Assembly: GCA_016713435.1 (NCBI GenBank) | Contig: JADJPD010000022.1 | Coordinates: 62,001-126,000 of the forward strand | DNA: 64,000 nt | Source: Gemmatimonadota bacterium | Lineage (GTDB): Bacteria; Gemmatimonadota; Gemmatimonadetes; Gemmatimonadales; GWC2-71-9 | Direction: 5' to 3' | In this document: positions 8,238 to 16,753 of the stretch, piece by piece | Layout: every line of letters starts with the position of its first letter | How positions within the stretch are numbered: the first letter of the stretch is position 1 | Translations under genes and position numbers: made by a program | The notes under the pieces: generated by a model | The model's input: the letters and a program-made list of their open reading frames with translations, nothing else | What the model was told of the DNA's origin: nothing | The model's database searches: none

Positions 8238-9074
8238 TCAGTCGTCGATCTTCTTGACCGCCGTCGTCTCGCGCTCCCACTCGCGCGCGATCTTGAGGAC
8301 CTCGGGGTCCACGCGCGGGAACTGCGGGTTCATCCGTTCCAGCGTCTTCGTTACCACCTGGGCCACGAGGAGGTCGCGGGTGCTCTTCCGGTCGGCGGGG
8401 ACCACGTACCAGGGGGCCCAGTCGGTGGAGGTCTCGCGCAGGACGTCCTCGTAGGCGCCGGTGTAGTCGTCCCAGAGCTTCCGCTCGTCGAGGTCGCCCA
8501 CCTGGAACTTCCAGTTCTTGAGCGGGTCGTGCAGCCGCTCGAGGAGGCGCTCCTTCTGCTCGTCCCGGGAGATGTGCAGGAAGAACTTGAGGATGGTGAC
8601 GCCGTTCTCGCTGAGCATCCGCTCGAAGTCGTTGATCTGGCGGAAGCGGCGGGTGACGGTGGGCTCGTCGATCCAGCCGTGCACCCGCACCACGAGCACG
8701 TCCTCGTAGTGGGAGCGGTTGAAGATGCCGATGGTGCCCTTGGGCGGCACGGCCTGGTGGACGCGCCAGAGGTAGTCGCGCGCCAGCTCGTACTCGCTCG
8801 GCTTCTTGAAGTTGGTGACGACGCAGCCCTGGCTGTTGATGGGCCCGAAGACCTTGCGGGTGAGGCCGTCCTTGCCGGAGGCGTCGCGCCCCTGGAAGAC
8901 GAGCAGGAGGGACTGCCTCGCCTCCGCGTAGAGCGCCACCTGCTGCTCGGCGAGCCGGGCGATGAGCGGCTGGAGCGCCTCGTCGGCGGCCTTGCCGCGG
9001 AGCTCGGCGTCGTCGGTGGCGGTGTCGTCCTTGAGCTTGACCTTGCTGCCGGGCTTGACGGGCTTGAGCGGCAT
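8238..9074 (-). CDS. ppk2: Polyphosphate:nucleotide phosphotransferase (PPK2 family)
   Basis: Transfers phosphate between polyphosphate and nucleotides. It has 278 residues and one PPK2 domain. Walker A is VFQGRDASGKDG (about residues 61-72), the lid region has NSQGCVV and PSEYELARDYLWR, and the Walker B-type motif is IFNRSHYEDVL. The N-terminal lead KPVKPGSKVKLKD and overall length fit the PPK2 subgroup often called class III, which uses AMP and ADP; subgroup assignment from motifs alone is tentative. It is monocistronic, with hairpins on both sides (8130-8218 and 9132-9152). Confidence 0.93.
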   Translation of the reverse strand: MPLKPVKPGSKVKLKDDTATDDAELRGKAADEALQPLIARLAEQQVALYAEARQSLLLVFQGRDASGKDGLTRKVFGPINSQGCVVTNFKKPSEYELARDYLWRVHQAVPPKGTIGIFNRSHYEDVLVVRVHGWIDEPTVTRRFRQINDFERMLSENGVTILKFFLHISRDEQKERLLERLHDPLKNWKFQVGDLDERKLWDDYTGAYEDVLRETSTDWAPWYVVPADRKSTRDLLVAQVVTKTLERMNPQFPRVDPEVLKIAREWERETTAVKKIDD

Positions 9075-9131
9075 CGCGACCTCGGGGAATCCTGGCTGGA
9101 GGGAATGGCGTAGAATATGGCGACCGCATGA

Positions 9132-9152
9132 GCGGGCGGCGAGCCGTGCCGC
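9132..9152. repeat. Hairpin GGGCGGC/GCCGCCC upstream of ppk2
   Basis: Inverted repeat GGGCGGC-GAGCCGT-GCCGCCC between the divergent ppk2 and the lipoprotein gene. Its left arm plus GAGCCG is the same sequence as the hairpin at 3434-3449, so it probably belongs to a dispersed hairpin family. Confidence 0.4.
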
Positions 9153-9186
9153 CCGTCCCCTTTCCCCTTCCGTTCACGAGGCGCTC

Positions 9187-9675
9187 ATGACCCGGATCCG
9201 TGCCGGTATTTCCCTCATCGTCCTCCTGGCCGCCTGCCAGGCCCCCGCCCCGCCGGCGCCCGACCTCGCCGCCGCCCGGGCCGAGCTCATGGCGGTGGAC
9301 CGCGCCTTCGATTCCGCCGTGGCGGCCGCCGGTCCCCGCGGCGGCGAGGTCTGGGGCACCTTCTTCGGCGACAGCGGCAAGATGCTCCCGCCCGTGGGCG
9401 AGCTGATCCGCGGCGCGTCCGGCACGGCGGGCCTGATGGGCCCCTTCTTCGCGGACACGCTCAACCGGCTCCGGTGGGCGCCGGAGCACGCGGAGGTGAG
9501 CGGGGACGGGTCGCTCGGGTTCACGATCGGGGCGTCGCGGACCATCCGGATGGTGGACGGGCAGGAGCGGGTGCTGGAGCGCGGGCGGTACCTGACGGTG
9601 TGGCGGCGGCAGGCGGATGGCCGGTGGCTGGTGGCGGCGGATGTGGGGAACTCGCGGGAGGAGCCGGCGCCGTGA
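9187..9675 (+). CDS. Small lipoprotein with a SnoaL/DUF4440-like domain
   Basis: 162 residues from ATG 9187. It has a lipoprotein signal: basic n-region MTRIRAG, hydrophobic core ISLIVLL, lipobox LLAAC with Cys at about residue 17. The rest looks like a DUF4440/NTF2-like fold: LMAVDRAFDSAVAAAG at the start, then a central FGDSGKMLPPVGELIRG segment and a final VWRRQADGRWLVAADV strand, which is a frequent ending of that family. Exact function is unknown; such domains bind small molecules or act as immunity or assembly factors. It is a lone gene with a palindromic repeat downstream. Confidence 0.75.
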   Translation: MTRIRAGISLIVLLAACQAPAPPAPDLAAARAELMAVDRAFDSAVAAAGPRGGEVWGTFFGDSGKMLPPVGELIRGASGTAGLMGPFFADTLNRLRWAPEHAEVSGDGSLGFTIGASRTIRMVDGQERVLERGRYLTVWRRQADGRWLVAADVGNSREEPAP

Positions 9676-9727
9676 GGGGCGGGGGCGTCGGAGGTCCCGA
9701 GGTCCCGCGCGGGGGTGGCCTCCGTAG

Positions 9728-9762
9728 GGGCCGACTATAGTCGGCCCTTACGTACGTCGGGG
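9728..9762 (+). repeat. Palindrome plus TACGTACGTCGGGG tail, copy 1
   Basis: A perfect 20-bp palindrome (GGGCCGACTA/TAGTCGGCCC, 9728-9747) is followed by TTACGTACGTCGGGG (9748-9762). Copy 2 at 11159-11193 has a different palindrome but the same tail in the same orientation. The two copies bracket the acyltransferase gene at 9820-11064. Confidence 0.75.
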
Positions 9763-9819
9763 TGAGGAGGAGGCGGGGGGGGCGACGGGAGTCGCCCCCT
9801 GTCGTTTTTCGGGGGGATC

Positions 9820-11064
9820 GTGCGCCTGCGAGAATGGACCCCGACCGGAGTGATGATGGCCGCCACCAGTCTTTCCCCCACCCGCCGCAGCAGCCAGCCG
9901 TGCGGTCAGGTGCCGGTCGGCGGGCGCCCGGGGCGGCTCGACGGGGTGGACGCGGTGCGGGGCCTCGCCATCGTGTTCATGGCGCTGGACCATGTGCGCG
10001 CCTACCTGTCGGTGGCGCACTTCGACCCGAGCGACCTGGACCAGACCACCCCCGCCCTGTTCCTCACCCGCTGGCTCACCCACTTCTGCGCCCCGGCGTT
10101 CGTGCTGCTGGCCGGCGCCGGCGCCTGGCTCGGCGGGCAGCGGCGGACCTGCGGGCAGCTGTCGCACTTCCTGCTGTGGCGCGGGCTGTGGCTGCTGCTG
10201 CTCGAGTTCACGGTGATCAGCCTCGGCTGGTACTTCAACGTCACCTGGGAGATGGGCGCGATCGCGCAGGTGATCTGGGCCATCGGGGTGGCCATGATGG
10301 TGCTGGCGGGACTGGTGCGGCTCCCCATCCGCTGGGTGGCGATGATCGGCGTGGCGCTGGTGGCGGGCCACAACCTGCTCGACGGGCTCACGCCCGAGTC
10401 GTTCGGCCCCTTTGGCGCGGTGTGGGCGCTGCTCCACGTGAGCGGGCCGCTGGCCGGGGTGCCGGTGCTGGTGGTGTACCCGGTGCTGCCGTGGATCGGC
10501 GTCATTGCGGTGGGCTTTGCGCTCGGGCCGCTCCTCAACGCGGGCACGGCCGAGGCGCGCCAGCGGCTCCGGCAGCTCGGGCTCGGCGCCGTCGCCGGCT
10601 TCCTGGTGCTCCGGGCCCTCGACGGCTACGGCGACCCGTCCCCCTGGGCGCCGCAGGCCACGCCGGGGCTCACGGTGCTGTCGTTCCTGCGGGTCACCAA
10701 GTACCCGCCGTCGCTGGCGTACCTGCTGATGACGCTCGGGCCGGTGCTGCTGCTGCTGTCGCTCCGGTATCCGCGCGGGTGGCGGGTGGCGGAGTGGTGC
10801 CGCACGCTGGGGCGCGCGCCGCTCTTCTTCTACGTGGCGCACATCTACCTGGTGCACGCGCTGGCGCTCGGCGTGGGCGTGCTGCAGGGGCACGCCGCCG
10901 GGGACCTGGCCCGCCTCTACCTGTTCTTCCCGGCGACGTACGGCGTGAAGCTGCCGGCGGTGTACCTGGCGTGGGGGCTGGTGCTGCTGGCGCTCTATCC
11001 GGCGACGCGGTGGTTCGGGGAGCGGAAGCGGGCGGGGCGGGCGTGGTGGTGGTCGTATCTCTGA
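9820..11064 (+). CDS. DUF1624 / heparan-alpha-glucosaminide acetyltransferase-like membrane protein
   Basis: 414 residues with about ten hydrophobic segments. The N-terminal signature DAVRGLAIVFMALDHVRAY, on the edge of the first membrane helix, is typical of DUF1624 and HGSNAT-related acyltransferases, where this region takes part in acyl transfer across the membrane. Later segments include YFNVTWEMGAIAQVIWAIG, APLFFYVAHIYLVHAL and a C-terminal LAWGLVLLALYPATRWF. The GTG at 9820 has GGGGGAT just upstream; internal ATGs near 9853 and 9856 are alternatives. Substrate is unknown. It is a single gene flanked by directly repeated palindromic elements. Confidence 0.82.
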   Translation: MRLREWTPTGVMMAATSLSPTRRSSQPCGQVPVGGRPGRLDGVDAVRGLAIVFMALDHVRAYLSVAHFDPSDLDQTTPALFLTRWLTHFCAPAFVLLAGAGAWLGGQRRTCGQLSHFLLWRGLWLLLLEFTVISLGWYFNVTWEMGAIAQVIWAIGVAMMVLAGLVRLPIRWVAMIGVALVAGHNLLDGLTPESFGPFGAVWALLHVSGPLAGVPVLVVYPVLPWIGVIAVGFALGPLLNAGTAEARQRLRQLGLGAVAGFLVLRALDGYGDPSPWAPQATPGLTVLSFLRVTKYPPSLAYLLMTLGPVLLLLSLRYPRGWRVAEWCRTLGRAPLFFYVAHIYLVHALALGVGVLQGHAAGDLARLYLFFPATYGVKLPAVYLAWGLVLLALYPATRWFGERKRAGRAWWWSYL

Positions 11065-11158
11065 GTCCCGGTGGCGAGCCGATCATCGTGGAGGGATCGA
11101 GAGTCTTGCCCCGGCATCGCGCCGACCACGGGCGCATGGCGTCGGGTCACGTCTGTAG

Positions 11159-11193
11159 CGGCCGGATATATCCGGCCGGTACGTACGTCGGGG
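11159..11193 (+). repeat. Palindrome plus TACGTACGTCGGGG tail, copy 2
   Basis: A perfect 20-bp palindrome (CGGCCGGATA/TATCCGGCCG, 11159-11178) is followed by GTACGTACGTCGGGG (11179-11193). Tail and orientation match copy 1 at 9728-9762. The palindrome sequence differs, which suggests selection on structure. Confidence 0.75.
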
Positions 11194-12214
11194 GAAGGGG
11201 ATCGTGCGTGGTGGGCGCGGAGGGGGGAGGGGGACGTGGTGGTGATGTGGGAAGGCGGGGAATTCGCGGGTGGCCGCCTTACGGGTCCGGGCCGCAGCTT
11301 GTAGAGTTCCGGCATGCCCACACGCACATATGGCGCGCAGTCCATGGTGGCGCCGCTTCGGAGGGTGATGGTCCGGCCGCCGGATGCGGCGTTCGGGTCG
11401 GCGGAGGCGCATCGGTGGCACTATACGGCCACGCCGCACCTGGCCACGGCGCGGGCGGAGCACGCGGCGTTCGTGGGGGTGCTGGCGGCGGCAGGGGCCG
11501 AGGTGCTGGTCCACGACGAGCCGCTGGCCGACCACGCCGATGCGATCTTCTGCCACGATCCGGTGCTCGTCACCGACCGGGGGGCGATCCTGCTGCGGAT
11601 GGGGAAGGCGCTCCGCCGGGGCGAGGAGGAGGCCATCGGGCGGGCGCTGGAGCGGGCGGGGGTGCCGGTGTGCTACCGGCTGCACGGCAGCGCGCTGGCG
11701 GAAGCGGGCGACTGTCTCTGGCTCGACGAGCGCACCCTCTGCGTGGGGCTCGGCTTCCGCACCAACCTGGAGGGCGTGCGGCAGCTGCGTGAGGCACTCG
11801 GGCCGGAGGTGACGGTGCTCCCCGTGGAGCTGCCGTACTTCACCGGGCCGGACGCGTGCCTGCACCTCATGTCGCTCATCAGCCTGGTGGACCGGGACCT
11901 GGCGGTGGTGCACCAGCCGCTCCTGCCGGTGCCCTTCTGGCAGCTGCTGATCGAGCGGGGGCTGCAGCTGCTCGACGTGCCGGCGGCGGAGTTCGCGACC
12001 ATGGCGACCAACGTGCTGGCGCTGGCGCCGCGGCACTGCCTGATGCTCGAGGGCAATCCCGGCACGGCCGAGCTGCTGCGGAAGGCGGGGTGCGCGGTGG
12101 AGACGTACGTGGGGGCGGAGATCTCGTGGAAGGCGGAGGGCGGGCCCACCTGCCTCGCGCGGCCGGCACTCCGGGCCGGGGGGCGCGGCGACTGGGCCGC
12201 CGGCCCGGCCATCC

Positions 12215-12702
<488 letters not shown>

Positions 12703-13367
12703 GCTTTCCTCGCGGCCTTGGCCGCCTCCGACCGCGCCTTCCGGCGGCTCGGCATGCGCGAGGCCGACTTCCACGCCGCCATCAGCTCGGGGTTCGCGGC
12801 AAAGCGGACGGTGTTGATGGCATCGAGGTCGTCGATGTGGCCCTTCAGGTCCGTGACGACGTCGTCGAGCACCGCGCGCGCGCCGACGTGGCCGCTCTTC
12901 CCCGCCTTCCGCTCCGCGAGGATCTCCTCGAAGCGGTCGAGCTCCGGTCGCATGGTGGTGAAGAAGGTGGGCAGCAGCGCGTAGCGCTCGAAGTCGGCCG
13001 CGCGCGCCTCGCCGATGGCCAGCATGGCCCGCAGCTCCGCCACGAACTTGAGGTCCGCCGTGTGATCCTTGGAGAGCCGGAACGCCTCCTCGAACCCCGG
13101 CTCCTTCCGGCCGATGGCCACCGCCACCCGGACCAGCTTCTGGAACTGCATCCGGATCCAGTCCCGGAAGTGGGTGAGCGACGCGGTGGAGGTGTGCTCC
13201 GTCCCCACGCCCGCCAGCCACTCCCCCTGCTTGGCCTTGATGGTGGCCAGGCAGCCGTCCACGCCCGCCAGCGCCTCGTTGAACAGCGCGTTCTCGAAGG
13301 GCTGGGCGTGGCAGAAGCCACTGATGCCGTCCGCCCGGCCCACCTGCGCCCGCAACTCCGCATTCAT
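12703..13367 (-). CDS. Hypothetical protein, C-terminus lost in the poly-G block
   Basis: At least 220 residues from ATG 13367 (MNAELRAQVGRADG). The sequence is soluble, rich in alpha-helix, and has no signal peptide. Recognisable pieces are GFCHAQPFENALFNEALAGVDGCLATIKAKQ, here only partly quotable as NALFNEALAGVDGCL, and a Lys/Ala/Arg-rich basic tail (RRKARSEAAKAARK) where readable sequence ends. I do not recognise the family. The basic Ala/Lys-rich end resembles the tails of nucleic-acid-binding proteins. The open frame continues through the G/C block, but those residues (Pro/Ala/Arg strings) are not credible. A palindromic, sigma-54-like box lies 105 bp upstream. Confidence 0.6.
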
Positions 13368-13471
13368 GGTGCACCCCCTGGTGACTCGGTTGATCCTGGC
13401 CCGGGCGCCTGGAAGAGCGGCCCCCGGGATGCCGTCCGATGCGGCCCGCATCGCGGCGGGAACCTGTCACC

Positions 13472-13486
13472 GCACGGGTCGTGCCA
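13472..13486 (-). promoter_or_regulatory. Palindromic box resembling a sigma-54 -24/-12 promoter
   Basis: On the minus strand the sequence TGGCACGACCCGTGC matches TGGCACG-N4-TTGC except at one base, with correct GG-GC spacing. It is also an inverted repeat (GCACG/CGTGC), so it could be a repressor site instead. It lies 105 bp before the hypothetical gene at 13367. No sigma-54 gene is in the window. Confidence 0.25.
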
Positions 13487-13555
13487 ACAGCTAAGTCGTT
13501 GTAAATCAATGTCAGGCACTTTCACCGAACATCACTTTTCGGCATCGCGGGGGCC

Positions 13556-14042
13556 GTGAGGCCGACGGAGGCTCGCCGAGCCCGGCGCAACCAGCGCCGC
13601 GCGCCGACCGGGAGCGGGAGCGCGAGGCGCATCGGGCGCCGAAGGGTGCGCCTCGCCCTCCGGGGCGTGCGCCTCCCCGTGCGGGGCGCGCAGGTGCTCG
13701 GGGGACTGGACGGGGGCCCCGCGACGCCGGCGCACGCGGGGCCGCGCCGGGCGCAGGCGGCGGCGCCCGCCGCGCATGCGCCCGGGCGCGATGCGCATGG
13801 GGGCGGGACGCCAGCGCGTGCGCGCGTGCACCTGGCACAGAGGGCGCTGCACCCGGCGCACGGGGCTCCGGACCGGGCGCAGGGAGCCCGACGCGCACCT
13901 CGCGCGCGCGCAGCGCCCTCGATGCCGTCCCCGGGGCCCGCATGGCCCCCCCCTAGGGGTGCCGGCCCGGGTAGGCCCGCCTCACGCGCGGGGAGAGCCG
14001 TGAGGCGCTCCCCTCGTCCCGCCCCTCAGGGGGTGAGGCGGG
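13556..14042. other. Gene-free GC-rich stretch of about 490 bp
   Basis: Frames open here only because of the base composition, and their translations are Ala/Arg/Pro strings with no motif. The stretch has many GCGC-rich near-repeats, for example GTGCGCCTC twice near 13648-13675. At its left end (13496-13550) is an unusually AT-rich segment that may hold a promoter. At its right end, inverted repeats GCCCGCCTCAC (about 13976) and GTGAGGCGGGC (about 14034) lie just behind the stop of the 14043 gene and may form its terminator. Confidence 0.5.
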
Positions 14043-14978
14043 CTACGAGCAGCTCGGCCGCCCGTGCGGCAGCGGCACGGTGCACGTCTTGGTGACGCCG
14101 TTCTGGGTGATCACCAGCGAGGCGGTGGCGGTGCCGTCGAAGGTGAGGACTTCGCGGCGGCTCCGGGTCACGGGGTCCGAGCCGGCGTAGGTGACGCTCA
14201 CTTCCATGCTGCGGGTGATGGTGCCGGCCAGCGGGTAGACGCCGCGGCCCACCTGCTTGGGGAGGGTGACGCCGACGAGGGTGTCGCCCACGGTGCGGGT
14301 GGCGGTGAAGGTGCCGGCGGTGTCGGTGCCGGTGAGGGTCTCGGTGCCGGCGGAGGTGCCGTCGAGGACCCGCCGGGTGGCGGCGCTGGAGAGGCCGGCG
14401 ATGGTGCGGTCGCTGGCGTGGTTCACCACGGCGGTGTCGCCGTTCCAGCGGATGGTGGTGCCGGTGACGGTCTTCTGCAGGTTCACCTTGTCGGTGGTGG
14501 CGGTGTCCCAGGCGGACTGGACGGCGCCGAGGGCGTCGTAGAGGGCCACGGAGTGGGTGATCACGAGGCTGTCACGCACGCGGTCGGGGCAGAGGAAGCG
14601 GCCGCTCGCGGCGTCGAAGACGCAGGTGCCGTTCAGGATGGCGGCGAGCCAGCCGCGGCCCAGGTGAAAGTCGTGGCCGGGGCCGAAGAAGCCGCCGAGG
14701 CCGCCGCCCATGAGGCCACCGGGGCCGCCCTGGCCGCCGCCGGGCCCGCCGCCATGGGGCCCGTGCCGGCCCATGCCGTCAGGGCGCCAGCCGGTGCTGT
14801 CGCCGGGGTTGCCGAAGGTGTTCTCGACCTCATCGAAGCCCACCGGCATGGTGGCGAAGCCGTTGGTGACGGCGAGCTCGGTGGAATTGCCGGTGGGGCT
14901 GTCGCCGCCGCCATCGGCGCAGGCCGCGAGGCCCGCGACGAGCGCCACGGCGGCCAGGCGGAGGGTGATACGGGTCAT
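14043..14978 (-). CDS. Predicted lipoprotein of unknown function
   Basis: About 311 residues from ATG 14978, preceded by GGGAG. Lipoprotein signal: MTRITLRLAAVALVAGLAAC, with Cys at about residue 20, then DGGGDSPTG. A Gly/His-rich low-complexity segment (GRHGPHGGGPGGGQGGPGG) lies around residues 68-95. The rest is Thr/Val-rich and strand-like. Two Cys in CVFDAASGRFLCPDR and a pair near the end (CTVPLPHGRPSC) could form disulfides in the periplasm or outside. Family not recognised. It stands next to the ECF sigma gene in the same direction, so it may be a target or just a neighbour. Confidence 0.7.
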   Translation of the reverse strand: MTRITLRLAAVALVAGLAACADGGGDSPTGNSTELAVTNGFATMPVGFDEVENTFGNPGDSTGWRPDGMGRHGPHGGGPGGGQGGPGGLMGGGLGGFFGPGHDFHLGRGWLAAILNGTCVFDAASGRFLCPDRVRDSLVITHSVALYDALGAVQSAWDTATTDKVNLQKTVTGTTIRWNGDTAVVNHASDRTIAGLSSAATRRVLDGTSAGTETLTGTDTAGTFTATRTVGDTLVGVTLPKQVGRGVYPLAGTITRSMEVSVTYAGSDPVTRSRREVLTFDGTATASLVITQNGVTKTCTVPLPHGRPSCS

Positions 14979-15070
14979 ACGGACTCCCGGGTGAGGGCCG
15001 CGGGCGCCCCGAACCCCTCGGGTCCCGCCGCGGCCGTCCACTCCCATGACACGCGAGGGGCGCCGTCCCC

Positions 15071-15718
15071 CTATGCCCCCTGCCCGTCCGGCAGGAAGTC
15101 GTGCAGGCACTCCCGGAGGAAACGGATGGCCTTCCCCATCTGCGCCTCCACGGTCTTGAGCGCGATCCCCATGCTGCCGGCGATCTCGGCGTACTTGAGC
15201 TGGTGCACCCGGCTCAGCTCGAAGACCTCGCGGCAGCGCTCCGGCAGCCGCCCCACGCAGTGCTCCAGCCGCTGCGCCAGGTCGGCGGAGAGCGCCCGCT
15301 GGTCGGCGGCGGGGGCCGGGCTCGGCGGCGCCACGTGGGGGAGGGTCTTCTCCACCACGCGGTCGTGGCGCACGCGGTTGAGGGCGCGGTTCCGGACGGC
15401 GCGGTGGAGGTAGGCCGGGAGGGAGGTCCCGGGGACCAGCCGCTCGCGGTGACGCCAGAGCTCCAGCAACACGTCCTGCGCCACTTCCTCCGCTTCCGCC
15501 TGTTCCTTGAGGATCCAGGTGGCGGAGGCCACGAGGCGCGCGAACTCGGCCCGGAAGAGGGCCTCGAAGGCGCGTTCGTCGCCCGCCTGGAGGCGGGGGA
15601 GGAGATCGGCAGATGGATCGGCGGCGTCCGGCACCGGGCCTCGGGATGGGGGACTCTGGGCCGGGAAATCTAGCGGGCGCCGGGCGACCGGCGAAAAGCT
15701 ATCTTGCGGGGCGCCCAT
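15071..15718 (-). CDS. ECF sigma factor (FecI-like / RpoE family)
   Basis: 215 residues from ATG 15718. Sigma-70 region 2 appears as FEALFRAEFARLV, then QAEAEEVAQDVLLELWRHR. Region 4 appears as LERLPERCREVF-type sequence (here VGRLPERCREVFELSRVHQLKYAEIAG, quoted in part as LPERCREVFELSRVHQ) ending in an HTH with LKTVEAQMGKA. The N-terminus has about 35 extra residues of Pro/Ser-rich sequence. It is divergent from the FecR gene with only 34 bp between start codons. With the following TonB receptor this is a cell-surface signalling arrangement: receptor to FecR to sigma factor. Confidence 0.9.
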   Translation of the reverse strand: MGAPQDSFSPVARRPLDFPAQSPPSRGPVPDAADPSADLLPRLQAGDERAFEALFRAEFARLVASATWILKEQAEAEEVAQDVLLELWRHRERLVPGTSLPAYLHRAVRNRALNRVRHDRVVEKTLPHVAPPSPAPAADQRALSADLAQRLEHCVGRLPERCREVFELSRVHQLKYAEIAGSMGIALKTVEAQMGKAIRFLRECLHDFLPDGQGA

Positions 15719-15752
15719 AGGGGTGTGACCCCCCTCACGTGTCTTGGTGAGC

Positions 15753-16752
15753 ATGACCCTCCCGACCCTCGACGACGAACAGTGGAACCGGCTGGGCCGC
15801 TGGCTGGCCGGCGAGCTGGCGCCCGCGGAGGCCGCGGAGGTGGAAGCGTGGCTGGCCGCGCATCCCGAGGAACACGCTCGGCTTCTGGCGATGCGGGAGG
15901 CGAGCGCCGCGATGGCGCCCGCGGTGGAAGTGGACGTCGAGGCGGCGTGGCAGCGCACGGCGCCGCGCCTGGACGAGGCGGCGGCCACGCCGGTGACGCC
16001 GCTGCCGGTGGTGCGGGAGGCGCGCCCGGTGTGGCGCTGGCTGGCCATGGCCGCGGCGCTGGCGCTGGTGGCGGCCAACCTTTGGTACGCGCGGAAGGCG
16101 GGGCGGGACCCGGAAATCACCTTCGGGGTGACGGGCCCCGGGCGGCGGGACTCGGTGGTGTTCGAGGACGGGAGCAAGGTGGTGCTCGGGCCGGGCTCGC
16201 GGATCGAGCTGCGCGGCCGGGACGGCCGCCGGCCGAGTGAGGCGGTGCTCGAGGGGGAGGCCTACTTCGACTGGCCGCACGACGCGACGCAGCCGATCCG
16301 GATCACCGCGGGCGGGACCACCATCACGGACCTCGGCACGCGCTTCACGGTGCGGCACGCGGCGTCGGGGGCGGTGGAGGTGGCGGTGCACGAGGGGCGG
16401 GTGGGCTTCGCGGCGGGCGGGACCACGGGCCTCGAGCTGGCGGCCGGCCAGGTGGGCCGGAGCGACGGGCAGGCGGCGCCGGTGCTGGCGCCGGGCGGCC
16501 GAGACGGGCGTGCCGGCCTGGACCACGGGCACGCTGGCGCTCGCGGACGCGGACGTCGCGGAGCTCGGCGACCGGCTGCGGCGCTGGTACGGCGTGGTGC
16601 TGCTGGTGCCTGACTCGGCGCTGGCCACCCGGCACGTGACGGCGACGTTCGCCGGCGAACCGCGGGAGGAGGTGCTGCGGGCGCTCGGCCTGTCGCTCGG
16701 CGCCACGGTGACGTGGCGGGGGGACACCGCGGAGCTGGTGCCGGTCCGCTAG
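15753..16752 (+). CDS. FecR-type anti-sigma factor (frame broken once)
   Basis: Inner-membrane regulator that passes a signal from the TonB receptor to the ECF sigma factor. The N-terminal cytoplasmic segment (residues 1-90) is like other FecR proteins: WNRLGRWLAGELAPAEAAE. One TM helix follows, WRWLAMAAALALVAANLWY, then the FecR periplasmic domain with FEDGSKVVLGPGSRIEL, EGEAYFDW and TDLGTRFTVR. At about 16490-16505 the frame shifts. The final part, GTLALADADVAELGDRLRR up to AELVPVR, reads in another frame and ends at 16752. The locus of 1000 nt implies one extra base. The stop is one base before the receptor start, so they are co-transcribed. Confidence 0.9.
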
Positions 16753-16753
16753 G

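Noticed and set aside
9762..11792. 676-residue plus-strand frame
   Set aside because: Overlaps the DUF1624 gene in another frame and spans a repeat element; no recognisable domain, only Ala/Gly/Arg-rich sequence.
13512..14095. Open frames of 109-179 residues on both strands
   Set aside because: No ribosome binding site, no domain, composition is Ala/Arg/Pro/Gly only.
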